Of a DNA stretch of 64,000 nucleotides, positions 62,767 to 64,000 are shown piece by piece; the first letter of the stretch is position 1; the number at the start of each line of letters is the position of its first letter. Under the pieces are notes generated by a model, which worked only from the letters and a program-made list of their open reading frames with translations, did no database searches and was not told the origin of the DNA. The translations under genes were made by a program, and so were the position numbers. Source of the DNA: Ephydatia muelleri (taxonomy: Eukaryota; Porifera; Demospongiae; Spongillida; Spongillidae); contig JABACO010000138.1 of NCBI GenBank assembly GCA_013339895.1, positions 1-64,000 on the forward strand, in the 5' to 3' direction.

Positions 62767-64000
62767 ACACACACAATACACACACACACCGCACAACACA
62801 CACACTAAAACAGAGAATAAAAAGAACTCAATGCTCATGTGTACGGTTTTACTTCTCACATGAGCAATCCAGACGTTGCTGCAGTCTGCATCATCTTCTT
62901 GACGCACGAAGCATTACCACTGAGAACTAAAGCAAGTGCTCTTGCTGTCGTAATTTGCTTGGAATGGAAGCTTCATAAACGCCTAATTAAACAGGCATCA
63001 GGCTAAACAAATTCAAGGGTCCATGTTTGGGTCTGTAAAAATAATAATAACTAGCCTATCAACTAGCCTAGCCATAATAACGCGTGGCAGAGGTGCCGAT
63101 GTCAATATCGATTCTGGGATGCTAATGTGATTTATGTTGTCACGACGTTTTACACCGGCGCGAGAGAATGTCGGGTCATCCAATTAGCAATTTCTAAGTC
63201 ACGTCTAGCGTGCGGTCAAGTTACAATACTTTGTAGTAACCCAATGCCGCAGCCTTAGTGAAGTGAAATAAAGGCTCTGACAACAATTATGAATGTGTCT
63301 GTGATTGTGCTTGTGTGTGTGTGTGTGCGTGTGTGTGCGTGTGTGATGCCTAAATGTGATGCTTCCAAGTAGAATATATTATATGAACTACGTAAGTCTA
63401 TATAATCTATTGTATTAAATTGGCAAAAAAACACACTTGTAAAGTGAAAGTCTGAAGCAACACCATTGTGCATAACTGTTGTGTTCTGATAAGGGTGATA
63501 TGTTCTTCATATATTTCCAAATAAGTATAATAAGTTAACACTTGTCCCCCCATCATTATGTGTCTACAAAGTTTTCCACAGTCATTGCTTGTGGCTCTTC
63601 AATGGTGAAAGTACAACAATGACTAAGTTCAACAAAGATGTTTTACAGCTGCCTTGAGGAGTGTGGGGGCCCTTCAACTGACTCAAGGTGCATGGTACAA
63701 GTTATGTCTGAGCTGCAGCCATGGAGGATGGATTCGTGGCATTCACCAGCTGCTAGCTCTGGGCCTCCTCCATAAGCCTCTAGGATCAGTGCAGTGGGCA
63801 ATGGTGCACAGGGCAAGAGAGTAACTCGATTGCTAAGTTAGGCAGTAGTGGACACTTTAATTATCCTCATCGAATATCCCACCTAAGCAGGTCTTGCTTT
63901 CTGTGGTCCATGGTGACTACGGCCAAGCAGTCCTTTGGGAGAAGTCACCACTGCTATCAGGCTGAGCCTTTTGGCAGCGAGCTCCTGATTGTTTACAAGT
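62468..64000. other. 5' flank of the receptor gene, no exon supported
   Basis: Contains (CA)n at 62719-62763, a GT-rich run at 63313-63343, and otherwise mixed sequence. ATGGCTCCG/GTGAGT near 62566 could be a first exon but gives no signal peptide. The last 400 bp show no convincing coding frame. Confidence 0.5.

Noticed and set aside
63630-64000. Possible coding exon at the right edge
   Set aside because: No long open frame, no domain motif, and the sequence is cut by the window end.

Overview
The window looks like nuclear DNA of a sponge (probably a demosponge). It has intron-rich genes, many introns of 60-130 bp beside a few huge ones, an ankyrin-ROC-COR-Death protein, a sponge-style receptor kinase ectodomain, and abundant animal-type transposons and minisatellites. 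Nothing in it is bacterial. The organism call is inference from gene content.

Minus strand, 33.85-0.04 kb: one host gene, read right to left. Exons at 33766-33849 (ankyrin), 11367-11609 (ankyrin plus ROC P-loop), 8546-8605, 703-2298 (rest of ROC, then COR), 455-548 and 44-369 (Death domain). The exon phases agree. The 22-kb intron between the two ankyrin exons holds a tandem array of about 40 units on the same strand. Each unit has a splice-like cassette: branch-point-like sequence, pyrimidine tract, AG-free stretch, CTACAG, a variable triplet, GTAAGTATC. The triplet takes eleven values (ten amino acids, no stops) and is absent in two copies. The flanking exons are phase 0, and direct joining leaves the ankyrin repeat one residue short of 33; one triplet restores it. 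I propose an array of alternative 3-nt microexons that writes one residue of an ankyrin loop. This is the main discovery candidate and needs RNA evidence. The next introns carry a 20-bp minisatellite and a nested transposon fossil (Ty3/Gypsy 2948-8346 holding a Ginger-like element and a MITE).

31.2-52.2 kb is a repeat-rich zone: a segment at 31.2-33.0 kb with a rearranged second copy at 46.0-49.5 kb, retroelement fragments, minisatellites, a hAT element with perfect target-site duplication, and a copied piece of the ROC exon at 52.06 kb. On the minus strand at 49.5-50.8 kb lies a candidate small secreted-protein gene: a signal-peptide exon followed by very small exons, several of only 3 nt.

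Minus strand, 62.5-53.3 kb: a receptor with a sponge-type ectodomain, one transmembrane helix, a kinase domain lacking the key catalytic residues (a pseudokinase), and a long Pro/Ser/Thr tail with repeated DYDE-type tyrosine motifs. One of its introns is a 2.7-kb polypyrimidine minisatellite. Both large host genes show single-base frameshifts, mostly at short homopolymers, so residual assembly error is as likely as gene decay.
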